Source: Gammaproteobacteria bacterium RIFCSPHIGHO2_12_FULL_37_34 (GTDB taxonomy: Bacteria; Pseudomonadota; Gammaproteobacteria; DSM-16500). Taken from it: a stretch of DNA of 22,416 nt. The notes beneath the pieces were generated by a model. The model worked only from the letters and a program-made list of their open reading frames with translations. It did not search any database and was not told the origin of the DNA. The translations under genes were made by a program, and so were the position numbers. This document shows, in pieces, positions 6,525 to 15,030 of this stretch; within the stretch, counting starts at the first letter, position 1, and each line of letters starts with the position of its first letter. The stretch covers positions 1 to 22,416 of the forward strand of contig MGXW01000064.1 of NCBI GenBank assembly GCA_001801495.1, given 5' to 3'.

Positions 6525-7280
6525 CTAACCTAATAACAACTCCGGCCGATACTCAAAATGCATGGTATCGTAAAAATACCAATTGCCACCCCAATAAAAA
6601 CCGTACTTAGCAAAAATTTCTACAATTTCGATTGGGATGCGATTTTGATATTGAATTTTATGATAACGCAAATCAGAAATAGGTCGCTTTAATTTTAAAA
6701 AATCCCATAACCAGTAATTGGAATAATCTACATTAATATCAATTGCAATACCAAAGCTATGTAAGCTTAAATACCGCTCGCCTGCAACATTGCGCCAATA
6801 ATAATTGGAAGCTGGTTTTTCTAAATATTTAAAATAAGTGGGTGGTAATTTTTCTAATTCAGCTGCAACTTGCTTTAATTTCTCATCTACACCATTTATT
6901 TTTGTTACTTTTAATGGATAACGTTTACCAAATACACGGGGCATCCAATAGATAACGACTAGATTTTTTTCAACTTCTCCAGGCGAATTCCCATACATTT
7001 TTCTAAACAGAGGCTCGCAACGATCGCGCAATAAATCTTTATGAGAAATACTACCATAGGAATGATTTAAATGATAAAGCTTACTGATAAAAAAATCGAA
7101 AATCGGGATAGCGCTACGAATAGGAAGTCGTGTACCATCTTTGCAAGCAACATAATGTAATGTGATTTTATCAATGGTGCCGGGATAGGCGTGTGGAAGC
7201 TTGTGAAGCAATTCGGGTGATGCAGCAAAAGCAGATAGCATCACCATCATCCCGATGAATAAACATGTCATCCATTTCAT
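6525..7280 (-). CDS. Exported M15-family peptidoglycan peptidase (VanY/D-Ala-D-Ala carboxypeptidase-like)
   Basis: Putative zinc peptidase of about 251 aa acting on peptidoglycan in the periplasm. Starting at the ATG of MKWMTCL gives a short signal peptide (MTCLFIGMMVMLSAFAA) with likely cleavage after an Ala-rich site; a TTG three codons upstream is possible. The zinc motif SxHxxGxAxD is present as SLHSFGIAID, and the third ligand motif as YDTMHFEYRPELL near the C-terminus, preceded by the W/G-rich YGFYWGGNWYFYD. This spacing fits the M15C/VanY-like branch, which cleaves D-Ala-D-Ala or L-Ala-D-Glu bonds. The exact bond cannot be told from sequence. It stands between the small membrane protein and rnr, all on the minus strand. 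Confidence 0.82.
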   Translation of the reverse strand: MKWMTCLFIGMMVMLSAFAASPELLHKLPHAYPGTIDKITLHYVACKDGTRLPIRSAIPIFDFFISKLYHLNHSYGSISHKDLLRDRCEPLFRKMYGNSPGEVEKNLVVIYWMPRVFGKRYPLKVTKINGVDEKLKQVAAELEKLPPTYFKYLEKPASNYYWRNVAGERYLSLHSFGIAIDINVDYSNYWLWDFLKLKRPISDLRYHKIQYQNRIPIEIVEIFAKYGFYWGGNWYFYDTMHFEYRPELLLG

Positions 7281-7339
7281 GACAATCAACTCATACCCAT
7301 AACATCCTTTAAGAACGACAACAAAGCATCTATGCTGCG

Positions 7340-9547
7340 TTATCGCTTTTTCAATTTCCTTTTACCTGCCACTTTTTTCTGTTCGCCATTTGCTAACGCG
7401 AAATCAATTTCGCATTGATCTAAATCAACACGAGCAACTTGAACGTTCACTGTATCACCTAAACGGAATCGTTTGTTGCTGCGCTCACCGACTAATAAAT
7501 GTTTAATCGGATCAAATCGATAATAATCACTAGGTAAATTGCTAATGTGAATTAACCCTTCTACATAAATATCTTTTAGCTCGACAAACAACCCAAAACT
7601 AGTGACCCCCGAGATGACACCAAGATATTCTTTCCCAACTTTATCCATCATAAATTCGCATTTCAACCAATCAATAGCTTCACGTGTCGCATCATCCGCA
7701 CGACGTTCTGTCATGGAACAATGTTCACCTGCTTTAGTCAAAAAGCCATCATCCGTTTGATCTGGTTTACGTAATAAAACTTTTTTAATAGCGCGATGAA
7801 CTAATAAATCAGGGTAACGCCTGATGGGGGATGTGAAATGCGCATAAGCTTCAAAAGCTAAGCCAAAATGCCCTTTATTATCGGGATCATAAACTGCTTG
7901 GCTCATAGAGCGAAGTAATATGGTTTGAATCATATGTGCATCGGGACGATCTTGAACTGAACGTAAAATAGCTGAATAATCGGCAGGAATAGGCTCACGA
8001 TGGCCTGGCATTTTTAATCCCATCTCATTTAGAAAACGACGCAAGTCACGTAATTTTTCTTCAGTCGGACCCTCATGAACGCGATACAACCCGGGTTGCT
8101 TATTTTTTTCTAAAAAGCGCGCTGCGCAAATGTTGGCGCACAACATGCATTCCTCAATCACACGATGCGAATCAAATCGCTCGTAGGGAATGATTTTTTC
8201 AATCTTACGATTTTTACCAAATACAATTTTGGTTTCTGGCAAATCAAAGTCAATTGCGCCCCGCGCTTTGCGTACGTTGCGTAACAAATGAAACAAATCA
8301 TATAAATAAGTAAGCTGTGGAATAAAACGAGTAAAACGTTCACGCATATTTTTATCATTTTTTTCCATTACTGTGTGGACTTGACGGTAGGTCAAACGCG
8401 CTTGAGATTGGATGACTCCTTCGAAAAAAGAGTAGCGCATTATTTTACCTGCTGGAGAAATCGTCATTTCACAAACCATCGCTAATCGATCAACATCAGG
8501 ATTCAGCGAACATAAATTATTAGATAAGGTTTCTGGCAACATCGGAATCACACGGCTAGGAAAATACACAGAATTACCACGTTGATAAGCTTCACGATCA
8601 AGCGCAGTATGGGGACGTACATAGTAATCAACATCAGCGATCGCTACATATAACGTCCATCCACTTTTTGCCTGCGGCTCACAATAAACTGCATCATCAA
8701 AATCTTTTGCATCCTCACCATCAATTGTAACAAATGGTAAATGGCGAAAATCTTTACGACCGGTTAAATCATTCTCCACCACATGAGCAGGAAATCTGGT
8801 TGCTTCCGACAACACATCTTCTGGCCACTCGTAAGGCAAATTATGATTACGAATAGCCACATCAATTTCCATACCCGGTGCCATATGATCACCCAATACT
8901 TCAACAATTTCCCCCATAGCACGTGAATGTTTATCAGGTTGAGAGATGATCGCAACGACTACCATTTGGCCATGCTTGGCGCCATGCGTAGCCTCTGGAG
9001 CAATAAGGATATCTTGGTTAATTCTCTGATTAGAGGGTTCAACATAAGCACTACCTGACTCTGTATGAAAGCGCCCTACCAATTGTTGGGTATGACGTTC
9101 GAGCACTTCCACAATAAGCGCTTCACGACGACCACGCGTATCAATGTTGGAAACACGCGCTAATACCCGATCCCCATGAAATACGCTGCGCATTTGTCTA
9201 GGACTTAAAAATAAATCTTCGTCTCCTTCATCGGGTTCAACAAAACCAAATCCATCCTTATGCCCAACAACTCTTCCAGAAATTAATTCCATTTTATCTA
9301 AAGGACCATAAGCTCCTTTACGATTTTTTAATAATTGGCCATCACGCACCATCGCAATTAAACGACGATGCAATGCTTCCTGTTCATCAGGTGTGTTCAA
9401 ATCTAAATCAGATTGGATTTGCTTATAAATAGCTGGACGACCTAATTCTGATAAGTACTCTAAGATAAGCTCTCGACTGGGAATGGGACGCCCATATTTT
9501 TGCGCTTCTCGTTCAGCATACGGATCTTTCTTTTTAAACTTTGACAT
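7340..9547 (-). CDS. rnr: Ribonuclease R
   Basis: Processive 3'-5' exoribonuclease that degrades structured RNA and takes part in rRNA quality control. Its 735 aa carry, in order: an N-terminal winged helix (about 20-85, RELILEYLSELGRPAIYKQI), cold-shock/OB domains (about 86-230, GHKDGFGFVEPDEGDEDLFL), the RNB catalytic domain with the acidic cluster in TIDGEDAKDFDDAVY (274-288), and a C-terminal S1 domain (about 640-715, GVISGVTSFGLFVELKDIYVEG). It ends in a Lys/Arg-rich tail (KKVAGKRKLKKR), as in RNase R and unlike RNase II. It is shorter than E. coli RNase R (813 aa), mostly in the basic tail, but all domains are present. ATG at 9547. Confidence 0.95.
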   Translation of the reverse strand: MSKFKKKDPYAEREAQKYGRPIPSRELILEYLSELGRPAIYKQIQSDLDLNTPDEQEALHRRLIAMVRDGQLLKNRKGAYGPLDKMELISGRVVGHKDGFGFVEPDEGDEDLFLSPRQMRSVFHGDRVLARVSNIDTRGRREALIVEVLERHTQQLVGRFHTESGSAYVEPSNQRINQDILIAPEATHGAKHGQMVVVAIISQPDKHSRAMGEIVEVLGDHMAPGMEIDVAIRNHNLPYEWPEDVLSEATRFPAHVVENDLTGRKDFRHLPFVTIDGEDAKDFDDAVYCEPQAKSGWTLYVAIADVDYYVRPHTALDREAYQRGNSVYFPSRVIPMLPETLSNNLCSLNPDVDRLAMVCEMTISPAGKIMRYSFFEGVIQSQARLTYRQVHTVMEKNDKNMRERFTRFIPQLTYLYDLFHLLRNVRKARGAIDFDLPETKIVFGKNRKIEKIIPYERFDSHRVIEECMLCANICAARFLEKNKQPGLYRVHEGPTEEKLRDLRRFLNEMGLKMPGHREPIPADYSAILRSVQDRPDAHMIQTILLRSMSQAVYDPDNKGHFGLAFEAYAHFTSPIRRYPDLLVHRAIKKVLLRKPDQTDDGFLTKAGEHCSMTERRADDATREAIDWLKCEFMMDKVGKEYLGVISGVTSFGLFVELKDIYVEGLIHISNLPSDYYRFDPIKHLLVGERSNKRFRLGDTVNVQVARVDLDQCEIDFALANGEQKKVAGKRKLKKR

Positions 9548-9678
9548 TGATTAACATAGTCCTCTTAATGAGAATAAACGTTAACAAGAAACAATGCAAT
9601 CCTTCCGATAAAAAATATTTCATTTTAATAAAATCGGATTACTCGATGATCAATGCTGAGAAAAGAAGAAAATACACG

Positions 9679-9684
9679 TATAAT
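9679..9684 (+). promoter_or_regulatory. -10 element for the small lipoprotein gene
   Basis: A perfect TATAAT lies 23 bases before the ATG at 9708. I see no convincing -35 at 16-18 bases (TGCTGA at 9654-9659 is 19 bases away). A strong AAGGAGA Shine-Dalgarno follows at 9694-9700, 7 bases before the start codon. Confidence 0.45.
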
Positions 9685-9707
9685 TAAAATGCCAAGGAGA
9701 AAAAGTT

Positions 9708-9920
9708 ATGAAAAAATCTGCTTTCCCAGTTTTTTGTTTATCCTGCTTCTTTCTGTGTGCATGCGCACCATTTAAACTCAATGACCACCGCGCGGGTGAA
9801 TGTAATGAAATAAATAGTCGAATGATTTTTAGTGGCGCAACTTCCAACACCCGTAATGCAGAAATTCAAAATGCAGAGCACCCGTTGTTACAACGCTCAT
9901 ATGATAAGAAATGTCAATAA
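9708..9920 (+). CDS. Small predicted lipoprotein, function unknown
   Basis: A 70-aa protein with a typical lipoprotein signal: basic MKK, a hydrophobic stretch and the lipobox LCAC, with acylation predicted on Cys19 (mature protein begins CAPFKLN). The mature part is only about 50 residues, polar, with two further Cys (in GECNE and at KKCQ) that could pair in the periplasm. The segment SRMIFSGATSNTRNAEIQNAEHPLLQRSYD looks like a conserved body, but I cannot name the family. The Shine-Dalgarno AAGGAGA is strong. The stop codon TAA is immediately followed, in the same frame, by the ATG of the shortened hicA, so the two genes abut with no spacer. Confidence 0.75.
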   Translation: MKKSAFPVFCLSCFFLCACAPFKLNDHRAGECNEINSRMIFSGATSNTRNAEIQNAEHPLLQRSYDKKCQ

Positions 9921-10100
9921 ATGTTAAATGGTTTCGGATATAAACAAACAAGCGGTGGCAAGACTGGTGGATCACGAGCTCGATTTACACATCCGGATTA
10001 TCCCCCAGCTCTTTTACATAAACCCCATCCGAAACTCATACTAAAACGCTATCAATTGGAAGAGATCATTAACCTCCTCAAACAGGAGAAACTAATATGA
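9921..10100 (+). CDS. HicA-family toxin, N-terminally shortened (possible remnant)
   Basis: A 59-codon frame starting ATG 9921 and ending TGA 10098-10100. The product starts MLNGFGYKQTSGGKTGGSRA and continues with RFTHP, LHKPHP and a final helix ending EEIINLLKQEKLI. The order GYKQ, GGKTGGSR, LHKPHP, LKRYQ and C-terminal helix matches the HicA subclass in which GSR replaces the GSH motif. That subclass normally has a first helix and some 20-30 extra residues before LNGFGY; here the frame is closed directly upstream by the lipoprotein stop, so the start of the toxin is missing. It overlaps hicB by ATGA, the standard hicAB arrangement. It may be a dead toxin or a minimal one (E. coli K-12 HicA is itself only 58 aa). 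Confidence 0.7.
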   Translation: MLNGFGYKQTSGGKTGGSRARFTHPDYPPALLHKPHPKLILKRYQLEEIINLLKQEKLI

Positions 10101-10435
10101 AAGACATGATGCAATATAAAAATTACTATGGTTCAGTTCATTTTGATGATGAAGATCTTATTTTTTATGGGAAAATTGAATTCATACGCGCTTCAGTAAG
10201 TTATGAAGCAACTGATGCTAAAGGTCTAAAAAAGGCATTTAAAGAGGCAGTCGATGATTATCTCGATATATGCCACACCAAACACACTCAACCTGAAACT
10301 CCATTTAAAGGTAGTTTAAACATTCGATTAGGTTCTGAACTACACAGACTCATTGCTATTGCAGCCGAACAACAGCATGTAAGTATAAATAAATTTATTG
10401 CAAAAACATTAGGCAAGGCAATCAATCAGGATTAA
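10097..10435 (+). CDS. hicB: HicB-family antitoxin with ribbon-helix-helix domain
   Basis: 112-aa antitoxin. The N-terminal part (about 5-60) has the HicB-like fold: YYGSVHFDDEDLIFYGKI, a strand with VSYEATD, then helix LKKAFKEAVDDYLDIC. The C-terminal part (about 72-109) is a ribbon-helix-helix DNA-binding unit: KGSLNIRLGSELHRLIAIAAEQQ followed by VSINKFIAKTL. This RHH-bearing subclass differs from the HTH-type HicB at the left end of the window, so the two hicAB modules are not recent duplicates. It overlaps the shortened hicA by 4 bases, and AGGAG lies 7 bases before its ATG. It converges with thyA, with only 5 bases between stop codons and no visible terminator. Confidence 0.85.
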   Translation: MKDMMQYKNYYGSVHFDDEDLIFYGKIEFIRASVSYEATDAKGLKKAFKEAVDDYLDICHTKHTQPETPFKGSLNIRLGSELHRLIAIAAEQQHVSINKFIAKTLGKAINQD

Positions 10436-10440
10436 TCAAG

Positions 10441-11235
10441 CTACACCGCCACTTCACCTTTAATATGTGGATGAGCTTGATAGTTGATTATCTCAATATC
10501 ATCGAATTCATAGTCAAACAATGTAGCAGGTTTACGTTTAAACATTAATTGCGGCAAAACATAAGGCGTTCGCATTAATTGTAATTTCACTTGTTCAAGA
10601 TGATTTAAATAAATATGACAATCACCGCCTGTCCAAACAAAATCACCCACTTCAAGTTCACATTGTTGGGCAATCATAGCAGTGAGTAAAGAATAAGAAG
10701 CAATATTAAAAGGTACACCTAAAAATGAATCAGCGGAACGCTGATAAAGTTGGCACGATAATGTGTGATTGGCAACATAAAATTGAAATAAAAGATGGCA
10801 AGGAGGCAAAACCATTTTATCTAATTCACCTACATTCCACGCACTCACAATTAATCGACGTGAATCAGGATTTATTTTAATTTGTTGAATTAACTCACTC
10901 AGTTGATCAATCACTCGGCCATCCGTTGTTTGCCAAGCACGCCACTGCTTGCCATACACTGGCCCTAAATTGCCATTTTCATCTGCCCATTCATTCCAAA
11001 TGCTGACCCCATGTTCCTTTAAATAAGCAATATTCATATCTCCTCGCAAAAACCAAAGCAATTCATAAAAAATACTTTTGGTATGCATTTTTTTAGTGGT
11101 TAAAAGCGGAAACCCTGCTTGTAAAGGAAATCGCATTTGATAACCAAACGTGCTGATGGTGCCAATACCCGTGCGATCAATTTTACGAACACCGTGGTCT
11201 AAGATATGTTGTAAATAGGTAAGATAATGTTTCAT
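10441..11235 (-). CDS. thyA: Thymidylate synthase ThyA
   Basis: Converts dUMP to dTMP with methylene-tetrahydrofolate in the cytoplasm. Its 264 aa equal the E. coli length. The catalytic Cys146 lies in LPPCHLLFQFYV. RTGIGTISTFGYQMRF (phosphate-binding Arg), the FLGVPFNIASYSLL segment and the C-terminal AV end are all recognisable. It is the last gene of the rppH-ptsP-lgt-thyA cluster on the minus strand, 14 bases after lgt, and lacks a strong Shine-Dalgarno of its own. Confidence 0.97.
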   Translation of the reverse strand: MKHYLTYLQHILDHGVRKIDRTGIGTISTFGYQMRFPLQAGFPLLTTKKMHTKSIFYELLWFLRGDMNIAYLKEHGVSIWNEWADENGNLGPVYGKQWRAWQTTDGRVIDQLSELIQQIKINPDSRRLIVSAWNVGELDKMVLPPCHLLFQFYVANHTLSCQLYQRSADSFLGVPFNIASYSLLTAMIAQQCELEVGDFVWTGGDCHIYLNHLEQVKLQLMRTPYVLPQLMFKRKPATLFDYEFDDIEIINYQAHPHIKGEVAV

Positions 11236-11249
11236 ATTTAGATGAACTA

Positions 11250-12035
11250 CTATTTAAGATTTCCTCTATAGCTCCACAACATTAACCCAATTCCAACAAG
11301 AATCAATGGTAAAGATAACAATTGTCCTTCCGTCATCCAGCCAAAAGCAACAAACCCAATTTGCACATCAGGTTCTCGAAAAAATTCCACAAAAAAACGA
11401 AACACGCCATATCCTATTGCAAACCATCCCGATATTACCCCAAGCGGCCTTGGTTTAGAGGAATAAATCCATAAGATAAAAAATAAAATAATACCTTCTA
11501 AAAAGAATTCATATAGTTGTGACGGATGTCTGAGATTCATTCCAGCATTTGGAAATACCATTCCCCAAGGCATAGTTGTTATCCGTCCCCATAATTCATC
11601 ATTAATAAAATTACCAATTCGCCCAGCACCTAACCCAATTGGTACAGCCGGAGCAAGTAAATCTGTTAATGCTAAAAACGGTTGATGAAGTTTTTTCGCG
11701 CAAATAAACATTGCTAGCAAAACCCCAATAACTCCACCGTGAAATGACATGCCACCTTTCCAAATTTGAAGAATTAAAAGAGGATCGGATACCAACACTC
11801 GCCAATCGTAAAACAAAATATAGCCCAAACGTCCGCCAATAATTGCACCAAGCGCTGCGTAAAACACAATATCAGATAATTGTTCTTGCGTGATATCACG
11901 AGGTGATACATGCAAGCGCCAGGAAAGCACCCCCCAACCAGCAAAAAAACCAATTAAATACATTAACCCATACCAATACACTGGCCAAGAACCGATATGA
12001 AAAGCAACAGGATCCATAGAAGGATAAATTAACAT
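11250..12035 (-). CDS. lgt: Prolipoprotein diacylglyceryl transferase Lgt
   Basis: Inner-membrane enzyme that transfers diacylglycerol from phosphatidylglycerol to the lipobox Cys of prolipoproteins, the first step of lipoprotein maturation. Its 261 aa contain about seven hydrophobic segments, the Lgt signature GRIGNFINDELWGR (about 137-150) with the essential Arg, and GMSFHGG carrying the conserved His (about 99). Two predicted substrates lie in this window (the lipoproteins at 9708 and 18384). Its ATG overlaps the ptsP stop by one base (TAATG), implying coupled translation. Size and motifs are normal. Confidence 0.96.
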   Translation of the reverse strand: MLIYPSMDPVAFHIGSWPVYWYGLMYLIGFFAGWGVLSWRLHVSPRDITQEQLSDIVFYAALGAIIGGRLGYILFYDWRVLVSDPLLILQIWKGGMSFHGGVIGVLLAMFICAKKLHQPFLALTDLLAPAVPIGLGAGRIGNFINDELWGRITTMPWGMVFPNAGMNLRHPSQLYEFFLEGIILFFILWIYSSKPRPLGVISGWFAIGYGVFRFFVEFFREPDVQIGFVAFGWMTEGQLLSLPLILVGIGLMLWSYRGNLK

Positions 12036-14305
12036 TAACGTCCTGCTCGAATAAGTTTACCCAAATTTGCGCGCTCCAGAGCCAATTCCATATGACAACG
12101 TATCATGACTGCATTTTCCATACTCAATACTTCATGTAATAATTTTGCTGCTTTTTTCTTAGTAAAATGGCGAATAATCCACTTCACTCGGCCTACAGAT
12201 GAAGCGTTCATACTAAGCGAATCAAATCCCATAGCTAATAGTAATAATACAGCAACAGGATCGCCTGCCATTTCGCCACAAATACTAACATGTTTGCCTT
12301 CTTGATGACCATTCTCAACCACTTGAATAAGCGCGCGTAATACAGCAGGATGCAATGCATCATATAAATTAGCCACACGCGGATTATTTCTATCCACTGC
12401 CAAAATATATTGTGTTAAATCATTACTACCCACTGATAAAAAATCGACTCGTTTAGCTAATGCTCTTGCTTGATAGACAGCTGCTGGCACTTCTATCATG
12501 ACACCTAACTGTGGCAGTTCAACATTATAACCTTCGTCATGCACCTCCGTATAAGCCTTTCGCAATAACCGCAATGCTTCATCTACCTCCGTCACATCGG
12601 TAATCATTGGTAACATAATACGCATATTATTTAAACCTTCGCTCGCACGTAACATGGCTCGAATTTGCGAAAGGAAAATTTCTGGATGATCAAGTGTGAT
12701 GCGAATACCACGCCAACCAAGAAAAGGATTATCTTCTTTAATAGGAAAATAAGGCAACGGTTTATCGCCGCCCACATCAAGCGTGCGAATAATCACAGGT
12801 TTGGGTGCAAATGAAGCAAGTAACTGACGATAAATAATGCGTTGTTCTTCACCTGATGGAAAACGATCGCGCATCAAAAAAGGAATTTCAGTACGATACA
12901 ATCCTACCCCTTCCGCGCCAGCTGCAAGCGAAATACTAATATCTGCGCCTAAACCAGTATTGACTAATAGCCCAATACGTTGACCATCTTTGGTAACAGC
13001 AGGTAAATCACGAATTTCTTCTAAGGTAGCATCTAGTTTTTGTTCTTCCTGAATTAAACGCTCAAATTCATCACGCAACGATTGGCTAGGTGAAATATAA
13101 ACTTGCCCATAATAACCATCAACAATAATTTCTTTATCTTGCAACTCATGAATGGGTACTTCTCCCACCCCCATAGCTGTTGGCACTTTCATTGCACGCG
13201 CGAGAATAGCAACATGGGAATTGCCCGAACCTTTTGCAGACACAATGCCTGCAAGGCAGCCTTCTGGTACTTCCGCCAAATCTGTCGGTGTGAGTGATTC
13301 ACCAATTAATATGGTTCGCTCCGCATAATGTGGCGTTGCTCTATCGTTTTTTTGTAAATAAGATAATACTCGACGCCCAAGATCTCGAATATCTTCTGCT
13401 CGCTCACGCATATATTCATTATCTAAACTTTCTAAATGACGAATATGTGATTGGATAACTTCGCGTAACGCACCTGGTGCCCAATTACCAGCACGAATAC
13501 GATCCGCCACTTCTTTACCAAGATCGGAACTATCAAGAATGCGTTGATAGACATCAAATAATGCCCGTTCTTCTGGCGGCAAACTAGGATACAAACGCTC
13601 ACTTAATAAATGCAAATCCTCACGAACAGCTGCAAAAGCAGAATCTAATAATTTAATTTCTGCTTCAATATCATCAGGCACATGATCGGGTACCAAATTA
13701 AGATCTAAGGTGGCATATATGACTACTCCCGTACCCATACCAATACCTGTTGCACCAGGTACACCTGAATAAACTAATTCATGCTGTTTTTCTTTGGAAC
13801 TAACTAATAATTTAGCAAGTGCACCAATTGCATCAGCATGAGCAATAATAGCGGCAAGCTGTGTTGCTAATGTAATTAAAAAAGCTTCTTCTGCTTCATC
13901 ATAACGACGTGGGGCTTGTTGTTGCACAATCAAAACACCAAGCACTTGACGATGATAAATAATCGGCGTGCCAAGAAAAGCTCGATAAGCTTCTTCTTTC
14001 ACTTCAGCCACATGAAAAAACCGAGGATGAATAGTTGCATCATCAATATTGATGGGTTCTTCACGCTCCCCTACTAATCCAACCAACCCTTTATTAATTG
14101 GAACACGCGCTTTACCCACAGCTTGTGGATTTAATCCTTGCGTAGCAACCAATACATATTCGCCATGACTTCTATCTAATAAAAAAATAGAACAAGCCTC
14201 TGTTGCTAATGCATTAGCAATGCGTTTTACCATAATATTTAATGCTTCATTAAAATCTTGCGCACTTGAAACCTCTTGTATAATGTGCCGCAAAATATTA
14301 AGCAT
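12035..14305 (-). CDS. ptsP: PEP-protein phosphotransferase PtsP (enzyme I-Ntr)
   Basis: First enzyme of the nitrogen-related phosphotransferase chain: it autophosphorylates from phosphoenolpyruvate and passes the phosphate to NPr. 756 aa. An N-terminal GAF domain (about 1-160) is followed by the enzyme I core: HPr-binding helices, the phospho-His domain with GSGNSHVAILARAMKVPTAMG (His364) and the PEP-binding TIM barrel with RTLDVGGDKPLPYF, GVMIEVPAA, FLSVGSNDLTQY and the catalytic-Cys motif SICGEMAGDP. All catalytic residues appear present. The GAF domain senses glutamine in E. coli; whether that holds here is unknown. It overlaps rppH by 8 bases. The partners NPr and EIIA-Ntr are not in this window. 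Confidence 0.95.
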   Translation of the reverse strand: MLNILRHIIQEVSSAQDFNEALNIMVKRIANALATEACSIFLLDRSHGEYVLVATQGLNPQAVGKARVPINKGLVGLVGEREEPINIDDATIHPRFFHVAEVKEEAYRAFLGTPIIYHRQVLGVLIVQQQAPRRYDEAEEAFLITLATQLAAIIAHADAIGALAKLLVSSKEKQHELVYSGVPGATGIGMGTGVVIYATLDLNLVPDHVPDDIEAEIKLLDSAFAAVREDLHLLSERLYPSLPPEERALFDVYQRILDSSDLGKEVADRIRAGNWAPGALREVIQSHIRHLESLDNEYMRERAEDIRDLGRRVLSYLQKNDRATPHYAERTILIGESLTPTDLAEVPEGCLAGIVSAKGSGNSHVAILARAMKVPTAMGVGEVPIHELQDKEIIVDGYYGQVYISPSQSLRDEFERLIQEEQKLDATLEEIRDLPAVTKDGQRIGLLVNTGLGADISISLAAGAEGVGLYRTEIPFLMRDRFPSGEEQRIIYRQLLASFAPKPVIIRTLDVGGDKPLPYFPIKEDNPFLGWRGIRITLDHPEIFLSQIRAMLRASEGLNNMRIMLPMITDVTEVDEALRLLRKAYTEVHDEGYNVELPQLGVMIEVPAAVYQARALAKRVDFLSVGSNDLTQYILAVDRNNPRVANLYDALHPAVLRALIQVVENGHQEGKHVSICGEMAGDPVAVLLLLAMGFDSLSMNASSVGRVKWIIRHFTKKKAAKLLHEVLSMENAVMIRCHMELALERANLGKLIRAGR

Positions 14306-14801
14306 GATTGGTATTCCTCATTACCGCTTTCGATAAAACCAGCTTTGAAAATTCTTTAAGAGCAAGAATATAGACACGGCGTTTAAATGCAACTACCTGA
14401 CGCAAAGGATACCAGTAAGATACCCATGCCCAAGAATCAAATTCAGGATCATCATTCATGCACAAATTGATTTTCGCATTTTTACTTTTTAACTTCAGTA
14501 AATACCATTTTTGTTTTTGACCAATACAAAGCGGTTTTGCATGATGCCGCACTAATCGACTAGGTAAGCGGTAACGCAACCAACGTCGCGTACAGGCTAT
14601 CACCTCTACATCTTCCGGGTTTAACCCTATTTCTTCTTTTAATTCGCGATACATCGTTTGTTCGGGCGTTTCCTGTTCTTTCATCCCCCCTTGAGGAAAT
14701 TGCCAAGCTTGGATACCAACACGTTTGGCAAAAAAAACTTGCCGACGATCATTGACCAAGATGATCCCCACTCCACATCGATAGCCTGCTTTATCAATCA
14801 C
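14298..14801 (-). CDS. rppH: RNA pyrophosphohydrolase RppH
   Basis: Nudix hydrolase that removes pyrophosphate from 5' triphosphorylated mRNA and so triggers decay. 167 aa. The Nudix box Gx5Ex7REUxEExGU is complete at residues 38-60 (GGMKEQETPEQ then TMYRELKEEIGL). The N-terminus MIDKAGYRCGVGIIL matches the gammaproteobacterial RppH start. The initiation codon is GTG, with AAGG 9 bases upstream. It is the first gene of the minus-strand rppH-ptsP-lgt-thyA cluster, a gene order common in gammaproteobacteria. Confidence 0.94.
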   Translation of the reverse strand: MIDKAGYRCGVGIILVNDRRQVFFAKRVGIQAWQFPQGGMKEQETPEQTMYRELKEEIGLNPEDVEVIACTRRWLRYRLPSRLVRHHAKPLCIGQKQKWYLLKLKSKNAKINLCMNDDPEFDSWAWVSYWYPLRQVVAFKRRVYILALKEFSKLVLSKAVMRNTNHA

Positions 14802-14871
14802 CTATCATTACCTTATAATTAAATATAACTTGTTGAATTTTTGTTTATTTTTTTATTAGTGTATTCATTCT

Positions 14872-14880
14872 ATTTTAGCA
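14872..14880 (-). promoter_or_regulatory. Candidate extended -10 promoter for the rppH cluster
   Basis: On the minus strand TGCTAAAAT reads as an extended -10 (TGn plus TAAAAT, 5 of 6 to consensus), about 70 bases before the rppH GTG. No good -35 is seen. The whole 229-base gap between rppH and the disordered-protein gene is very AT-rich, so this is weak. No terminator is visible in the gap. Confidence 0.25.
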
Positions 14881-14935
14881 AAATTTATTGTATATACGAT
14901 AACTTTACCGAATACTCAATGAATGAATGACAAAT

Positions 14936-14964
14936 TTGACAATTTTTATTGTTCAGATCATAAT
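14936..14964 (+). promoter_or_regulatory. Strong sigma-70-type promoter for the disordered-protein gene
   Basis: A perfect TTGACA (14936-14941) and CATAAT (14959-14964, 5 of 6) are separated by exactly 17 bases. A start near 14971 would give a leader of about 60 bases before the ATG at 15031. This is the best plain sigma-70 promoter in the window without an overlapping operator, and shows the gene has its own transcription unit. Confidence 0.7.
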
Positions 14965-15030
14965 TTTTACATAGAAATGGGTCAGCCAACACTTTCCTAA
15001 ATTAAGCTATATACATGATGAGAAATAAAT

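Noticed and set aside
9604..9638. TCCGAT ... ATCGGA inverted repeat in the rnr/lipoprotein intergenic gap
   Set aside because: Six-base arms over a 23-base AT-rich loop; neither a credible terminator nor a recognisable operator.
14802..15030. PmrA-type regulatory repeat upstream of the effector-like gene
   Set aside because: Only single TTAA-like half sites occur in AT-rich sequence; no pair with the spacing known for Legionella/Coxiella PmrA targets.
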